The notes: a model not told the origin generated them from the letters alone. Positions 10,464 through 20,148 are shown, numbered from the stretch's first letter. The stretch is DNA of 64,000 nucleotides from Bradyrhizobium sp. AZCC 1610 (GCF_036924515.1 NZ_JAZHRR010000001.1:1211001-1275000); one strand, 5' to 3'. Numbers and translations: made by a program.

Positions 10464-11177
10464 CTAGCGTCGGCCGCCCATCAGGCGCAGCATCATCATG
10501 AACAGGTTGATGAAGTTGAGGTAGAGCGACAGTGCGCCCATCACGGCCTTGCGGCCGGCCGAAGTGGCGTCATCGCCGCGGTCGTACATCCCCTTGATCC
10601 GCTGGGTATCGTAAGCCGTGAGGCCCGCAAAGACACCGACGCCGATAATGGAAATCATCCAATCGAGCCCGCTCGATCTCAGAAACAGATTGACCAGGCT
10701 TGCGATAATGATGCCGATCAGGCCCATGAACAGGAAAGTTCCGAATCCCGACAAGTTTCGCTGGGTAGTGTAACCCCAGATGCTGAGCGCGCCGAAGGCG
10801 GCCGCCGAGATAAAGAACACCCGCGTGATCGAGGACTCCGTGTAGATGTGGAAGATGGTCGACAATGAAATCCCGACAAGGGCCGCATAGAGGAAAAACA
10901 ATCCTCGCGCAGCTTCCACCGACAACGTGTTGATTCGAGCACTGATAAAGAACACTAGTCCCAGCGGCGCCAGCATGAGCACCCACATCAGCGGACTTTG
11001 AAGCAATTCGGGGCCGGTGAACTGATAGGTCAAGAACGCGGCAACGCCGGTCAAGCCAACGCCGGCGGCCATGTAATTGTATATGCCCAGCATGAAAGCG
11101 CGAAGGCCGACGTCTATCGCCGTGGCGCGGTTTGCGGAGAAGCCGGGCGCAGCTGCATTTGGATCGTAGTTCGCCAT
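10464..11177 (-). CDS. Bax inhibitor-1 / YccA family membrane protein
   Basis: A 237-residue integral membrane protein with about seven hydrophobic segments. It ends in LYLNFINLFMMMLRLMGGRR, the typical C-terminus of the bacterial BI-1 family (YccA/YbhL-like), members of which interact with membrane proteases or act as ion leak channels. The open frame extends to 11330, but the ATG at 11175-11177 has an AGAGGAT ribosome binding site and gives the standard cytoplasmic N-terminus MANYDPN. A GCCGAA-N3-GCATAG box lies 177 bases upstream in the orientation of this gene. Confidence 0.9.
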   Translation of the reverse strand: MANYDPNAAAPGFSANRATAIDVGLRAFMLGIYNYMAAGVGLTGVAAFLTYQFTGPELLQSPLMWVLMLAPLGLVFFISARINTLSVEAARGLFFLYAALVGISLSTIFHIYTESSITRVFFISAAAFGALSIWGYTTQRNLSGFGTFLFMGLIGIIIASLVNLFLRSSGLDWMISIIGVGVFAGLTAYDTQRIKGMYDRGDDATSAGRKAVMGALSLYLNFINLFMMMLRLMGGRR

Positions 11178-11707
11178 GGGGCGTATCCTCTTGATAGCTC
11201 CTGCGGGAAGCAGCGAGCCGCCGCTCAACTCCGACAGATGAGGCAGACGATCGCACGTTCCGTAGTGTGAGCTAATCCTCGCGGATATCAGCAGCTTCGC
11301 CAAAGACAGCGACCTCGACCGACTTATCAAATTAAAGCGGAACCCTGTGCGATGCTATGCGATTTCGGCACGAAGTGGATAATTGTGCTCTAACAACCGA
11401 ACGTGTCCGGTCAAGCTTATGTCGCCTGTGTTGGCACACTTAGCGGACGTGCCCACCACGGTGACGACGTCTGTTGATAGGGGCAAAGCGGACCTCGCGC
11501 TTGGGCGCTTCGACGTACGGAAATGGACCCTCAACGGACATCAGGACTTTGCAACAAGCAACTCGAAGCCAGCCCCTATCAATGCACCCAGTTGACCTGA
11601 TACAATCGCCCGCTGGGGGTTGGCATGCAACGGCGGGAATTTCTTGGCATGGTTGATGGTGCGGCGGTCGCGTGACCGCACGCCATGCGCGCACAGGAGG
11701 GCCTAGA
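11178..11707. other. Divergent intergenic region with regulatory box
   Basis: No gene is supported in these 530 bases. It holds the box at 11355-11369 directed at the Bax-inhibitor gene. A GTGCTCTAACA string at 11385-11395 recurs near the boxes at 39.1 and 39.8 kb. Confidence 0.55.
11355..11369 (-). promoter_or_regulatory. GCCGAA-N3-GCATAG box (site 2)
   Basis: Exact match on the minus strand, spacer ATC, 177 bases before the ATG of the Bax-inhibitor gene and reading toward it. Confidence 0.65.
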
Positions 11708-11938
11708 ATGAGGAAAACATTTGCTGCCTTTGTCGCGGTCGCAACGATTGCCGGTTCGCTCGCCGCGACGCCCGCAAGCGCACAGCGTGGCGTCGCCGCT
11801 CCGGGCCGCTATTATGAGCCCGCCCCTTACGGAGCAGGTCGCGGGCCATACGACGATTTTGGCAGTTGCGAATGGGTGACACAGCGTTTCTGGGACGGCC
11901 ATGGCTGGCGGGTCCGCCGAGTGCGAGTCTGCGGCTGA
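11708..11938 (+). CDS. Short secreted protein, unknown function
   Basis: 76 residues. Residues 1-25 form a Sec signal peptide ending ASA. The mature part is small, basic and Tyr/Arg/Gly-rich (YYEPAPYGAGRGPYDDF), with two Cys and a Trp-rich tail (WDGHGWRVRRVRVCG). A strong AGGAGG ribosome binding site lies 8 bases before the ATG, so the start is firm although the frame opens earlier. It has the style of short periplasmic proteins common in Bradyrhizobium; I cannot assign a function. Confidence 0.7.
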   Translation: MRKTFAAFVAVATIAGSLAATPASAQRGVAAPGRYYEPAPYGAGRGPYDDFGSCEWVTQRFWDGHGWRVRRVRVCG

Positions 11939-12137
11939 TCCGCGATTGCGGCGAGATTGAACGGCTCATAGCAACCCTCGACGGTCGAGCGGAGGCCGTC
12001 GAAATCACCGGGACCGCGACGCGCAAAGACGAAGAAGACTGCAATAATCTTGACTTTTCTGCATAGCCCGACACTTCTTTTGCGATCATGCTGTATCGTG
12101 GATTGGCTACGAGAGTGGTTTGCCCCGGGAGGCTAAA

Positions 12138-12422
12138 ATGAAGCGATCAATCGCATTGTGGGCGTCGCTAATAATTGGGTTCTTAGCTGGGAGCACTGGG
12201 ACGGGGAATGCCGTAGTTTACTGCCAATACGCTGGCTATTCTGCCAATTGCGTCGTACGAGCCGAAGCCGTAGTCGCACCAAGCCACGAGCCTCGCAGAA
12301 TCCCACCCTCAATTGATGCTCGCCCGAGCGGCCTTACTAGGCAGGACTTATTCGATCGGAATAACCCGAACAACCTGCGATCGGATTGGCTCAGTCCACC
12401 TGCTCAACCGGGCCAGTTCTGA
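12138..12422 (+). CDS. Short secreted protein, unknown function
   Basis: 94 residues with a Sec signal peptide (MKRSIALWASLIIGFLAG..., cleavage near GNA). The mature region has two Cys (VYCQYAGYSANC) and a Pro/Asp/Asn-rich C-terminus. A GGGAGG ribosome binding site precedes the ATG. It lies 199 bases after another short secreted protein on the same strand. No family recognised; base composition is less GC-rich than the metabolic genes to the left. Confidence 0.6.
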   Translation: MKRSIALWASLIIGFLAGSTGTGNAVVYCQYAGYSANCVVRAEAVVAPSHEPRRIPPSIDARPSGLTRQDLFDRNNPNNLRSDWLSPPAQPGQF

Positions 12423-12759
12423 AAAATAGCGCTGCGGCGCAGTCGTGGCTGTGCGAGTAGTAGCCGCAGACCGCCAAATTCGCGCCGTCTTCGAACTCTT
12501 TCGTTCTGAGTTTGGCACCTTTGAGACATGCACGTAATCGAGACAAAATTTCTATGCGTAAGTTCGACCTGTCTCGGACATTGGACTAGCCGGACAGTGG
12601 TCGGGTAGGCTGCTATACTGGTGCTCAGTTTCCCGAGCCGTTGAGCGATCAGCAGAGCTTTTTCGATGTGATTAATGCCGTGAACAGTCATTATTATTTC
12701 GTCCGGGGGCAAATCCCGAGATCATCTTGACGGTCTGTCGTGCCGCAAAAGTCAGTGCC
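12423..12759. other. Intergenic stretch
   Basis: I see no supported gene or clear signal in these 337 bases before the deaminase gene. Confidence 0.5.
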
Positions 12760-13392
12760 ATGACCAAGCATGATTCAGAAGCATTCGATATAGCAATGAT
12801 GCGCCGCTGCGTTGCTCTGGCACAATCCGCGAGTTCAAAGAGGGAATACCCGTTTGCAGCTGTCATCGGACGACGAGGCGAATTCATTTGCGAATCGCTC
12901 AATATGGTCAGAAACGAACGAGACGTTACGCGGCACGCCGAGATGGTCGCAATTTCTTCAGCTCAGAAAGAGTTAGGGTCAACGAGCCTCGATGAGTGCA
13001 CGATCTATTCGACTATCGAGCCCTGCGCGATGTGTTCTTACGCCATCCGGGAAAGCAGGATCGGCAGAGTGATATTCGGCCTACGATCCCCGGTAATGGG
13101 CGGTAACTCACGATGGAATATTCTAACCGATGCCGGTTTGTCCTCAACATTGCCGGAGGTATTTGCTTCCCCGCCCGATGTCGTGTCAGGATGTTTGCAC
13201 GACGAAGTTCAGAAGGTTTTTCAGAAGTGGAATCCGTTCATTTGGGAATTCGTGAAAGCTCGGAGGATATTCGTGGATGGCTCCAGAGATGATCGGGCTG
13301 GGACTTTAAAAGGCAAGATGCGAGTTGGGCCCGGCTCGCGCCTTGCAACTTGGGCAAGGGTTTTTGTTGTTGATCGCCTTTGGCGCGGTTAG
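12760..13392 (+). CDS. Nucleoside/cytidine deaminase family zinc enzyme
   Basis: A 210-residue member of the CDA/TadA/guanine-deaminase superfamily. The zinc site is complete: His59 and catalytic Glu61 in HAEM, and Cys89/Cys92 in PCAMC. The core covers residues 10-130. The C-terminal 80 residues (from GGNSRWNIL) form an extension resembling longer deaminases that act on free bases or nucleosides. The ATG at 12760 is preferred over an upstream TTG at 12727. The substrate cannot be told from sequence; base composition is lower in GC than its neighbours, hinting at transfer. Confidence 0.8.
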   Translation: MTKHDSEAFDIAMMRRCVALAQSASSKREYPFAAVIGRRGEFICESLNMVRNERDVTRHAEMVAISSAQKELGSTSLDECTIYSTIEPCAMCSYAIRESRIGRVIFGLRSPVMGGNSRWNILTDAGLSSTLPEVFASPPDVVSGCLHDEVQKVFQKWNPFIWEFVKARRIFVDGSRDDRAGTLKGKMRVGPGSRLATWARVFVVDRLWRG

Positions 13393-13932
13393 GATTCTTC
13401 ACATCCGCTGTTGACACCGAATTGGCTTATTGGGTCTGTCCCTCTTGGATTGTTGTCTCCGATGCGGCTCTTGGCGCGCCTCAAGGGCGGGCATAGGCTA
13501 AGATTGGTAGAACTGCGACTTTCCGGATTGGCGCCATTGAGACGTGCCGACTGACACCGAGAATGTCTGTTAATCGGACTAGACCGGAAGATATCAGCAG
13601 AGGGCCGAAACGGCGTTTTTGCCCTAGCCGACCTCCAGTACCTGGAGTCGCTGCCGGAAAGCGGACGTCCATCGTATCTATGCTGATTGCCATAGGTGAT
13701 CTTGCCTCACTCGCTCACTACGACAGCTCCGCGGAGTCACGAAGAGCGCATGCGAGTTTTGCTCTAACGATGCCGATCGGATCCTGTTAAGGCCGCATGA
13801 ATAGGAACTTCGCCGTCGCTGCGGCTTCCAGATATCCATAGTCCGGAGGTCAGGCAGAAGGTAGCGGGCCGAGGCTCGCGATTATTCTTTGCCGCATCGC
13901 GTATCGGTTAGTCGACACATCGTGGGTAGGGT
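13393..13932. other. Intergenic stretch between convergent genes
   Basis: 540 bases without a supported gene. Short open frames on both strands lack ribosome binding sites or recognisable protein features. Confidence 0.5.
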
Positions 13933-14508
13933 CTAGAGAAGGTGCGGGATGATCATCTTGGTTCGCTGTCGATAGATCTCGTAGCGCTCGCCAAATGTAC
14001 GGCTGAGCAGTTTCTCCTCCGCGCGAGCGCGCCAGGCCAAGGTCGGGACGATCCCCGACAGCGCAATAAAGAGAGCCGGCCAACTGCCGAAGGCGAGCGC
14101 TTCGCCCATGACGAGCAGTGCAAGGCCCAGATAGATGGGGTGTCGCACGAGGCGATAAGGGCCGGTTGTGATGAGGCCGGTGCTCTGATCTGCTATGGGC
14201 GCGTAGCTCCAAGCGGCACCAAGCTCGGCCCGGGATCTGACGACGAGGGCGGCGCCCGCTAGCGCAAGAAGGGACCCTGACAGCGCCAGCAGCAGTGCCG
14301 TGAAACCGGCGGGGCTGCTGGGAAAGATCAAAAGCGAAAGGAAGAACAGGCCGAGAGCAGTGAAGTTGGCCACCAGCGGTGCTCGGTCGCCACGATCCTG
14401 ACGTGCTCGCGTCTTGGTATGTCCGCGACTCCAACTAACTGACAACAACATGAGTCCCGCAAAGGCGAGGAGGGCGACGATACGGAGGACGACGGCCAGT
14501 GTTGACAT
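13933..14508 (-). CDS. Isoprenylcysteine-carboxyl-methyltransferase-like membrane protein
   Basis: 191 residues with four to five hydrophobic segments and the family's C-terminal signature: GPYRLVRHPIYLGL followed by RARAEEKLLSRTFGERYEIYRQRT. This is the PEMT/ICMT/MddA fold that methylates small or lipid substrates with S-adenosylmethionine at the inner membrane. The bacterial substrate is unknown. The start at 14508 follows directly on a short hydrophobic frame (14512-14643), so the two may be co-translated. Confidence 0.8.
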   Translation of the reverse strand: MSTLAVVLRIVALLAFAGLMLLSVSWSRGHTKTRARQDRGDRAPLVANFTALGLFFLSLLIFPSSPAGFTALLLALSGSLLALAGAALVVRSRAELGAAWSYAPIADQSTGLITTGPYRLVRHPIYLGLALLVMGEALAFGSWPALFIALSGIVPTLAWRARAEEKLLSRTFGERYEIYRQRTKMIIPHLL

Positions 14509-14511
14509 TTC

Positions 14512-14643
14512 CTAGGCGCGGAGTCGTATCAGATAGAGTGCGATGGATAGCAGGAGTATGGGGAGCACATAGCTCACCGCAAGGGCAGCGACCGGCTGGT
14601 CCCAAGCATTCTTCGGCCGGTCTTCGATTGAGCCCTCGTGTAC
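14512..14643 (-). pseudogene. Short transmembrane frame without a standard start codon
   Basis: An open frame of 43 codons whose translation is convincingly protein-like: an acidic/basic head (HEGSIEDRPKNAWDQP) and one strong membrane span (LAVSYVLPILLLSIALYLI) ending RLRA. Its TAG ends 3 bases before the methyltransferase ATG. The frame begins with GTA right after a TGA, and no ATG, GTG or TTG is available inside. Either the original ATG/GTG was mutated to GTA or the 5' end was lost. I treat it as a probable degraded small membrane-protein gene. Confidence 0.35.
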
Positions 14644-14859
14644 TCATTAACGGGGCAGATTGGTCCGCCGTGACCTGCGCCCCAGTTCGGGAGCGCAACT
14701 CACGGCGGTGCTCAAGGCTATTGGACCACCACCGCCGGCGGAGGAACGTAGGCGTTTCCTGGATCGGCGTCCAAATTTTGGGACGCGATCTCCGGGGCAG
14801 GCGTCAATTGCAGGCTAAATGGCCGCCTGACGGCAGTCTTTCAGAAGACGACCGAGTAT

Positions 14860-15093
14860 TTACGGCCGTATGCCCGCTTTGAAGCAGCACTGACGATAGG
14901 CGTCCATTCCGACAGCGTTCTTGTCGGCAGTAGTCGGACTAAAGCCGATGGCGTTTACAGCGGCTTGGGCCTGCCTGAAGCATTCAGCACGTGCGGCCCT
15001 TTGATCTACCTTTGCTGCTTCTGCCGATAGCAAGGCTCCAAAGAATGGCACGACTAAAGCGACAGCGAAGAGCGTTCCTCGGATACCGATCAT
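14860..15093 (-). CDS. Short secreted protein, unknown function
   Basis: 77 residues. The signal peptide covers residues 1-25 (cleavage near AEAA); the mature part has three Cys (AECFRQAQAAV... QCCFKAG) and an Ala/Gln-rich helix. An AAGGAGG ribosome binding site precedes the ATG at 15093, so the longer frame to 15135 is not used. No family recognised. Divergent from the Ig-like secreted protein at 15662. Confidence 0.65.
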   Translation of the reverse strand: MIGIRGTLFAVALVVPFFGALLSAEAAKVDQRAARAECFRQAQAAVNAIGFSPTTADKNAVGMDAYRQCCFKAGIRP

Positions 15094-15661
15094 ATTTGCC
15101 TCCTTGACGGACACCGGGCCAGTGTAACCGGGCACGAGCTGAGCGTTTCCCGGATAATTGTCGGCCCGGCCGAGACAACGATATATCCGGCGGAGCCAAG
15201 GCCGCTATGCAATAACGGCGAGGATGGCGAGTTTGCGGTGCCGCCTCGGCATTGGCCCACCGCTTGGCGGTGACGCTGACGGATAACACTTCGCCATCCA
15301 AGAAATGGGAATTGATGCGGCAGTTTGATCGAGTGCGCCGCGCGTCGAACTGCAACTTGCCGTCATCATTTCCCACGCTTCAGCGAAGCCAGCAATCGGA
15401 TGGACTCACGTCGCGCAGCCAAATGGGTGATGCTGAGCGCTGTCGCAAACGTCGGTCATGCTGCCCATAACAGCGGGGTTCAGTGCCCCGTCTGCTCTTG
15501 AGGGTACAACGGACGGGCCGCGCTAGCAGGGACACTTCCGAATCAACCTCTGCCGAAATTGCATAGCGCGTTGAGCAGGTTGGAATATCTTTCCGGACGG
15601 ACCTGGCGACGTCGCCATTGACAATCTGAGGTTTCCGAAGAACATCAATGGAGCAACCCAA
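15094..15661. other. Divergent intergenic region with regulatory box
   Basis: 568 bases with no supported gene. It contains the box at 15552-15566, directed at the + strand gene at 15662. Confidence 0.5.
15552..15566 (+). promoter_or_regulatory. GCCGAA-N3-GCATAG box (site 3)
   Basis: Exact match, spacer ATT, followed by CGCG. It lies 95 bases before the ATG at 15662 and reads toward it. Confidence 0.65.
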
Positions 15662-16051
15662 ATGACACACATGATGCGAGCGAGTTCGGTACTGATGATG
15701 GCCGCGCTGGGATTGGTGGTTGCGTCGTCGCCCGCACTTACCCAGAACGCTCCTCAGTGCGTGGTGTCGGGATCACCGCCAGCAGGCTGGGGCTTTAACT
15801 CGACGGGCTATATCGAGATCGCTTCCGGCGGGAGTTGCATGTTTTCCGTCAATATTGCCGGCGAAATATTGAGTTCGAGCGTTTCGCAGAATCCGGCGCA
15901 CGGCACCCTGCAACAGCTCAATGTATCTTCTTTTGTATACACATCGGAAGCTGGATACAGAGGTAGAGATGCTTTCTCCGTTCAGGCGACCGGCAAGAGT
16001 CAGACGAGTTCTGGCACGTCAGTAATCACTATCAACGCAATCCTCCAATAG
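15662..16051 (+). CDS. Secreted protein with an Ig-like/cadherin-like fold
   Basis: 129 residues. Signal peptide of about 28 residues (cleavage near ALTQN); the mature part has two Cys and the pattern NPAHGTLQQLNVSSFVYTSE followed by GYRGRDAFSV. That resembles the GTL...YTP..GY.G.DSF motif of bacterial Ig-like/cadherin-like repeats, here as a single domain. Probably a periplasmic or secreted single-domain protein; the binding partner is unknown. Preceded by a GCCGAA-N3-GCATAG box. Confidence 0.7.
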   Translation: MTHMMRASSVLMMAALGLVVASSPALTQNAPQCVVSGSPPAGWGFNSTGYIEIASGGSCMFSVNIAGEILSSSVSQNPAHGTLQQLNVSSFVYTSEAGYRGRDAFSVQATGKSQTSSGTSVITINAILQ

Positions 16052-16285
16052 CGTTGGATCACTCTATCAGGTGACGCCCGTTTCGCGAACCATAGCGGGC
16101 CGTTGTCGACGATATTGACTGACCAGAAGCGCGCACTTGGCCCCGACTCGAACGACCCATCGCGTTCGGTTGCGGTCCGCCATCCGGTGTGAAGTTCCAT
16201 CTGATGGGACTGCTCGATGGAAGTGTTGGCCCGGCAAGGCTTCGGCCTGGCATTTGGTTGAATCACAGAGCGGGTTAGGTGGCGT

Positions 16286-16981
16286 ATGTTTGGAATTCTG
16301 GGGCTGGGGTTTCTGCTGGGCATGCAGCATGCGCTCGAAGCCGACCATATCGCCGCCGTATCCAGCATCGCCGCGCGCCGCAGCCATGTGGCCGATATCG
16401 TCAAGCACGGGCTGACTTGGGGGCTCGGCCACACGCTCACGCTGTTCGTGTTTGCCGGCGCCGCCATTCTGCTCGGCCGCGCCATCCCTGAAACCATCGC
16501 CAGGCCGATGGAGACCGCCGTCGGCGTGATGCTGATCGGCCTCGGCGCGCATGTGCTGTGGCGGCTGTGGCGCGCTCGCGTCCATTTTCACCGGCACGGC
16601 CATGGCGACGGCACGGTGCATTTTCACGCCCATAGCCACGCCGGCGAAACTACGCCGCATGCTCGCTCCGCCCACGCGCATGACCATGGCTTCCGTTGGC
16701 GCACCTTGCTGGTCGGGCTGATGCATGGCATGGCGGGTTCGGCGGCGCTACTGGTATTAGCGGTATCGCAGGCGTCCAGTCCCGCGGTCGGGCTCGGTTA
16801 CGTCGCGCTGTTCGGGATCGGCTCGATGATCGGCATGGGCGCCTTGTCGATCGTGATCGCGGTGCCGCTCGCGGTTTCCGCCCGCTGGCTCACCTGGGCC
16901 AATCGCGGCCTGCAGGGGGCGGTGGGCCTCGCCACCATCGCGATCGGAATCATGACGGTGCTCGAGACTGTCTTGGCCTGA
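16286..16981 (+). CDS. Nickel/cobalt transporter of the NiCoT/UreH type
   Basis: 231 residues, six hydrophobic segments. The first segment carries GMQHALEADHIAAV, matching the H-A-x-(D/E)-A-D-H-I metal-binding signature of NiCoT permeases. A cytoplasmic His-rich loop (HFHRHGHG ... HFHAHSHAG ... HAHDHG, residues about 107-133) and a second LMHGMAGSAA motif support metal handling. No urease or hydrogenase genes are visible nearby, so the metal (Ni or Co) remains open. Codon usage is strongly GC-rich, unlike the small genes to its left. Confidence 0.85.
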   Translation: MFGILGLGFLLGMQHALEADHIAAVSSIAARRSHVADIVKHGLTWGLGHTLTLFVFAGAAILLGRAIPETIARPMETAVGVMLIGLGAHVLWRLWRARVHFHRHGHGDGTVHFHAHSHAGETTPHARSAHAHDHGFRWRTLLVGLMHGMAGSAALLVLAVSQASSPAVGLGYVALFGIGSMIGMGALSIVIAVPLAVSARWLTWANRGLQGAVGLATIAIGIMTVLETVLA

Positions 16982-17680
16982 CGCCGGTTGCAGCCTGCGC
17001 TGCGGGCTGATGCAGTAGCATCGGAACAGTTTCCGGCACGGTAGCCGGGCGAAAGAGGCCATCAGTGCGTCGCGCTATCTTAATTGAACTTGCCGGGCTT
17101 CCACGCGATAGCCTAAATCGACCTGCCAATCCCTCCGCCGAACGTAGGCTATCAAGGCTGAAGCGGAAGTAACGGGGACATCGTCAAACTGACGCGAATG
17201 GGCACGAAACGGACATGCCGCAGCAGTCGCTGGATGTCCGCTCTTGTGGCTGAAAAGGCCACGGGGCAGCTATGTCACGATTTCCGGGTTGCATCTATCT
17301 GACGTCATCCTCCACACCGACGATGGCTGTTCAATCGGGGTAGAGCGGACATCGAGCAAGGGGCGAGAGGGCTCACTTTTGGGCCAAAGGGAACGTCGGA
17401 CTTGATGCCGAAGCCTCTAGCAAATCACTTCGCACATATGCTTTGATCGCTCAGTGATCGACCCCGGAGTTTAGCGGTCTGATAGGCGCAACGCGCGGCT
17501 GGAGTTTCCCAGCGCTGTTGTAATCACGCGCTATGCGACCAGATCCACCGCGGCATGGTCGGACAGAACAAGCCTGCCGGGGATTCCGATATCTACGTTT
17601 GGCGACTTCATCATCTACTATACCGATATCTTTCGGTGATGGCGTCAATATCTGTCGTGTGGCGAGCGAAGGGGAGGCGA
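16982..17680. other. Intergenic stretch before the sensor kinase
   Basis: 699 bases without a supported gene. A CTATGC half of the recurrent box occurs at 17531-17536 but the other half is absent. The kinase frame is open from 17555, yet the ribosome binding site points to 17681. Confidence 0.5.
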
Positions 17681-19627
17681 ATGACGCGAAACCCCGTCCT
17701 TCATAGATTACCGGAACAAAAGGAACGGCGGCTCGCTGTCGCTGATCCGACGTGGCAATTGGCCAGCGCGGTCGCGGTCGCTATTGGGGTTGGTATCGTA
17801 TATTTCCTGGCGGCGCGGTTTAGCCTTTCATTACTGACAAAACCTGATGGCGTGGCAGTGTTCTGGCCAGCCTCCGGTGTTGCGGCAGGTGTCCTGATTG
17901 CCTTTGGTCCCCGGGCGAAATGGCCGGTGGCCATCGGAGCGGGCGCTGCAACGATCGCGGCCAATCTTTTGGGAGACAGGAGCTTTGCTGGTGCCGTCAC
18001 TTTCGCGTTGTGCAATGCCGGAGAGGCGATGCTCACGGCGGGCCTTATCGAGCGCCAATTTGGTTCGGGTTTCGCCCTCGACCGCGTGCGAAAAGTCTTA
18101 GGATTGCTCGCGGCAGCCGTGTTGGGGAGCGCCATCTCGGGAATCGGTGGAGTTCTGGGGTTCAAGTTGTTTCACTTCTCGACTGCGCCGACTTTGACCA
18201 TCTGGCAGCACTGGTTCGCATCCGACGCGCTCGGTATTCTAACGGTTGCGCCCCTGCTAATCGGCGCTGCCGCGGCCGCGCGCGACCCTCCGACGCTGAA
18301 CGAGGCCCTCGAAGGGGCTGTAGCACTTCTTGCAATAACACTGACGATCACGCTTGTTATCTTTCTACCGCGCGCATCATTCGCGGCTGTAGTGCCGATT
18401 GCCCTGCTGTTCCCCCTGTTGCTCTGGCTAGCGGCCCGCTGCCGGCCAGTATTCGCCGCGGCGGCCGCGTTCGTCGTTGCACTGACGATCGTGTGGACGA
18501 CAACTTTTGGCATCGGATATTTCGGTGACCCCGAGCTTCCGATCGAGGACCGTATCTTGGGCGCCCAAGCGGGCATCTTGACGATATCGCTCTGCACGCT
18601 CGTTCTTGCCGCGCTGTTCGCAGAGCGGCGTCACCAGGAGGCTGCGCTGAGGGAGGGGGCGACGCGTTTGGAAAAGGCCCTTGCGGCCGGGGCGGTGATT
18701 GCCTTTGAGTGGGATGCCCAGACCGGTGCATCACATCGCAGCGAGAACGCGGCGAATATTCTTGGATACGATCCGCAAGCACCCCTTTCGGCAGCTCGCT
18801 TCCTTGCACTGATTCATCCGGATGACCGTGCGCACTTCAAAGCGCAAGTGAGGAGTGTCCGACCTGACAACCCGTCCTATGCTGTCACATTCCGCGTGAT
18901 CCGCCCCGACGCCCAGGAAATGTGGCTTGAGGAAACAGCAACAGCAGAGTTTGATGTTGATGGAAAATGCCTACGTATCGAAGGCCTGACCCGTGACATC
19001 ACGAAAAGCAAGCGAGCCGAAGTGCACCAACGCATGCTGGTCGCAGAGCTTGACCACCGCGTCAAGAACGTGCTTGCGCGCGTTGGCGTGGTCGCCATGT
19101 ATACCCGCGAGGGTAGCGGCACAATCGACGAATTTATCGAAGCACTCGATAGACGCATCCAAAGCATGGCAGTTGCGCACGAATTATTAAGCCAAGGTAA
19201 TTGGCTGGGCGTTCGTCTTGCGGATCTTGTTCGGCACCAGCTAGCTCCCTACGCGACAAACGCAAATACGACGACCAGCGGCCCAGACGTCGCGCTCAAC
19301 ACCGCGGCAACTGAGGCGCTCGGAATGGTGCTGCACGAGCTTGTGACCAACGCCTCCAAATACGGCGCGCTGTCAATCCCCCAAGGTCGGGTGTCGGTAA
19401 GCTGGGAATGCCAGAGCAGGGACGATGCAACGTTTGGTCTGATAATCTTGTGGCGCGAGACGTGTGGCCCGCCCGTATCAGCTCCATGTAAGAGCGGATA
19501 CGGAATTAGCCTGATTTGCGAACTCATCCCTCACGAGCTTGGAGGTACGGTCGACCTCGCGTTTTCATCTGAAGGCGTGTCCTGTACAATCGAAATCCCC
19601 CTCAGGCAGCTGGGCAGCCTCGCGTGA
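17681..19627 (+). CDS. Membrane sensor histidine kinase, MASE1-PAS-HWE
   Basis: 648 residues. About eight membrane segments in residues 20-310 form a MASE1 sensory domain (signature KPDGVAVFWPASGVAAG); a PAS domain follows (about 330-440, ending in the PAC-like IEGLTRDITKSKRAE). The HWE dimerisation motif is ELDHRVKNVLARV with phospho-acceptor His459, and the ATPase domain has HELVTNASKYGALS. The GGGGAGG site before 17681 fixes the start. HWE kinases usually signal in stress or light pathways of rhizobia. The natural partner would be the response regulator ending 8 bases downstream on the opposite strand, which is frameshifted. Confidence 0.88.
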   Translation: MTRNPVLHRLPEQKERRLAVADPTWQLASAVAVAIGVGIVYFLAARFSLSLLTKPDGVAVFWPASGVAAGVLIAFGPRAKWPVAIGAGAATIAANLLGDRSFAGAVTFALCNAGEAMLTAGLIERQFGSGFALDRVRKVLGLLAAAVLGSAISGIGGVLGFKLFHFSTAPTLTIWQHWFASDALGILTVAPLLIGAAAAARDPPTLNEALEGAVALLAITLTITLVIFLPRASFAAVVPIALLFPLLLWLAARCRPVFAAAAAFVVALTIVWTTTFGIGYFGDPELPIEDRILGAQAGILTISLCTLVLAALFAERRHQEAALREGATRLEKALAAGAVIAFEWDAQTGASHRSENAANILGYDPQAPLSAARFLALIHPDDRAHFKAQVRSVRPDNPSYAVTFRVIRPDAQEMWLEETATAEFDVDGKCLRIEGLTRDITKSKRAEVHQRMLVAELDHRVKNVLARVGVVAMYTREGSGTIDEFIEALDRRIQSMAVAHELLSQGNWLGVRLADLVRHQLAPYATNANTTTSGPDVALNTAATEALGMVLHELVTNASKYGALSIPQGRVSVSWECQSRDDATFGLIILWRETCGPPVSAPCKSGYGISLICELIPHELGGTVDLAFSSEGVSCTIEIPLRQLGSLA

Positions 19628-19634
19628 GAGTCCC

Positions 19635-20077
19635 TCATCGATCGGGCAGCCGAGCAACGATCGGGCGCAAGATGGCCAAAAACTGTTCGACGCTGACAGG
19701 CTTTTGCAGGATAGCTTCGACCTTTCCAGGTTGTAGGGAAACTTCCGTGTAGCCCGTTATGACGATGACTGGAATGCCTTCTTCCTGGAGCCGATCAAGC
19801 AACGGGTTGGCCCGCTCGCCCCGCAGATTAATGTCTACGATGGCCACGTCGGGCTTGCGATCGGCAATTAGGCGCTCGGCGTCAGCTATGGTGGCAGCCG
19901 GACCCGACACGTCCGCTCCAGTGTACGAAGTAGCCGTTTGATGGCATTGCCGACGTGCCAGGAATCCTCGACTAGCAGAATACGCGCACCTTTCAGTTCC
20001 GACGATCCAGATGTTAGCGCGCGTGCCGTTCGCTCGGAGGAACGGCCGCTTTCGGGAAGAAGCGGATTTGGCCCGTC
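19635..20077 (-). pseudogene. Single-domain response regulator, frameshifted
   Basis: The C-terminal two thirds of a receiver domain are clear in 19635-19910: phospho-acceptor Asp in VDINLRG, ITGYT, and the conserved Lys in LQKPVS. The N-terminal strand with the acidic pocket (ARILLVEDSWHVGNAIKRLLRTL) is present just upstream in another frame (about 19920-19985). The two join if one G is restored at about 19918-19921 (CTG GGA GCG instead of CTG GAG CG), giving LRTLGADVSGPAAT. No standard start codon is visible back to the stop at 20078. Either a decayed gene or a sequencing error. Confidence 0.7.
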
Positions 20078-20148
20078 TTATGAAGTTTTGAAAATTCCCA
20101 GCGAACGTCTGTGCAACCAGTCGCCCTCAAGCCTTGCCTTGCTTGGTT

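Noticed and set aside
11485..17360. Recurrent AGCGGAC-like strings (about 11487, 13660, 17345) in noncoding DNA
   Set aside because: Too short and variable to call a repeat family by eye.
17531..17545. CTATGC sequence before the sensor kinase as another regulatory box
   Set aside because: Only one half of the motif is present; the TTCGGC half is absent and the orientation would point away from the kinase.
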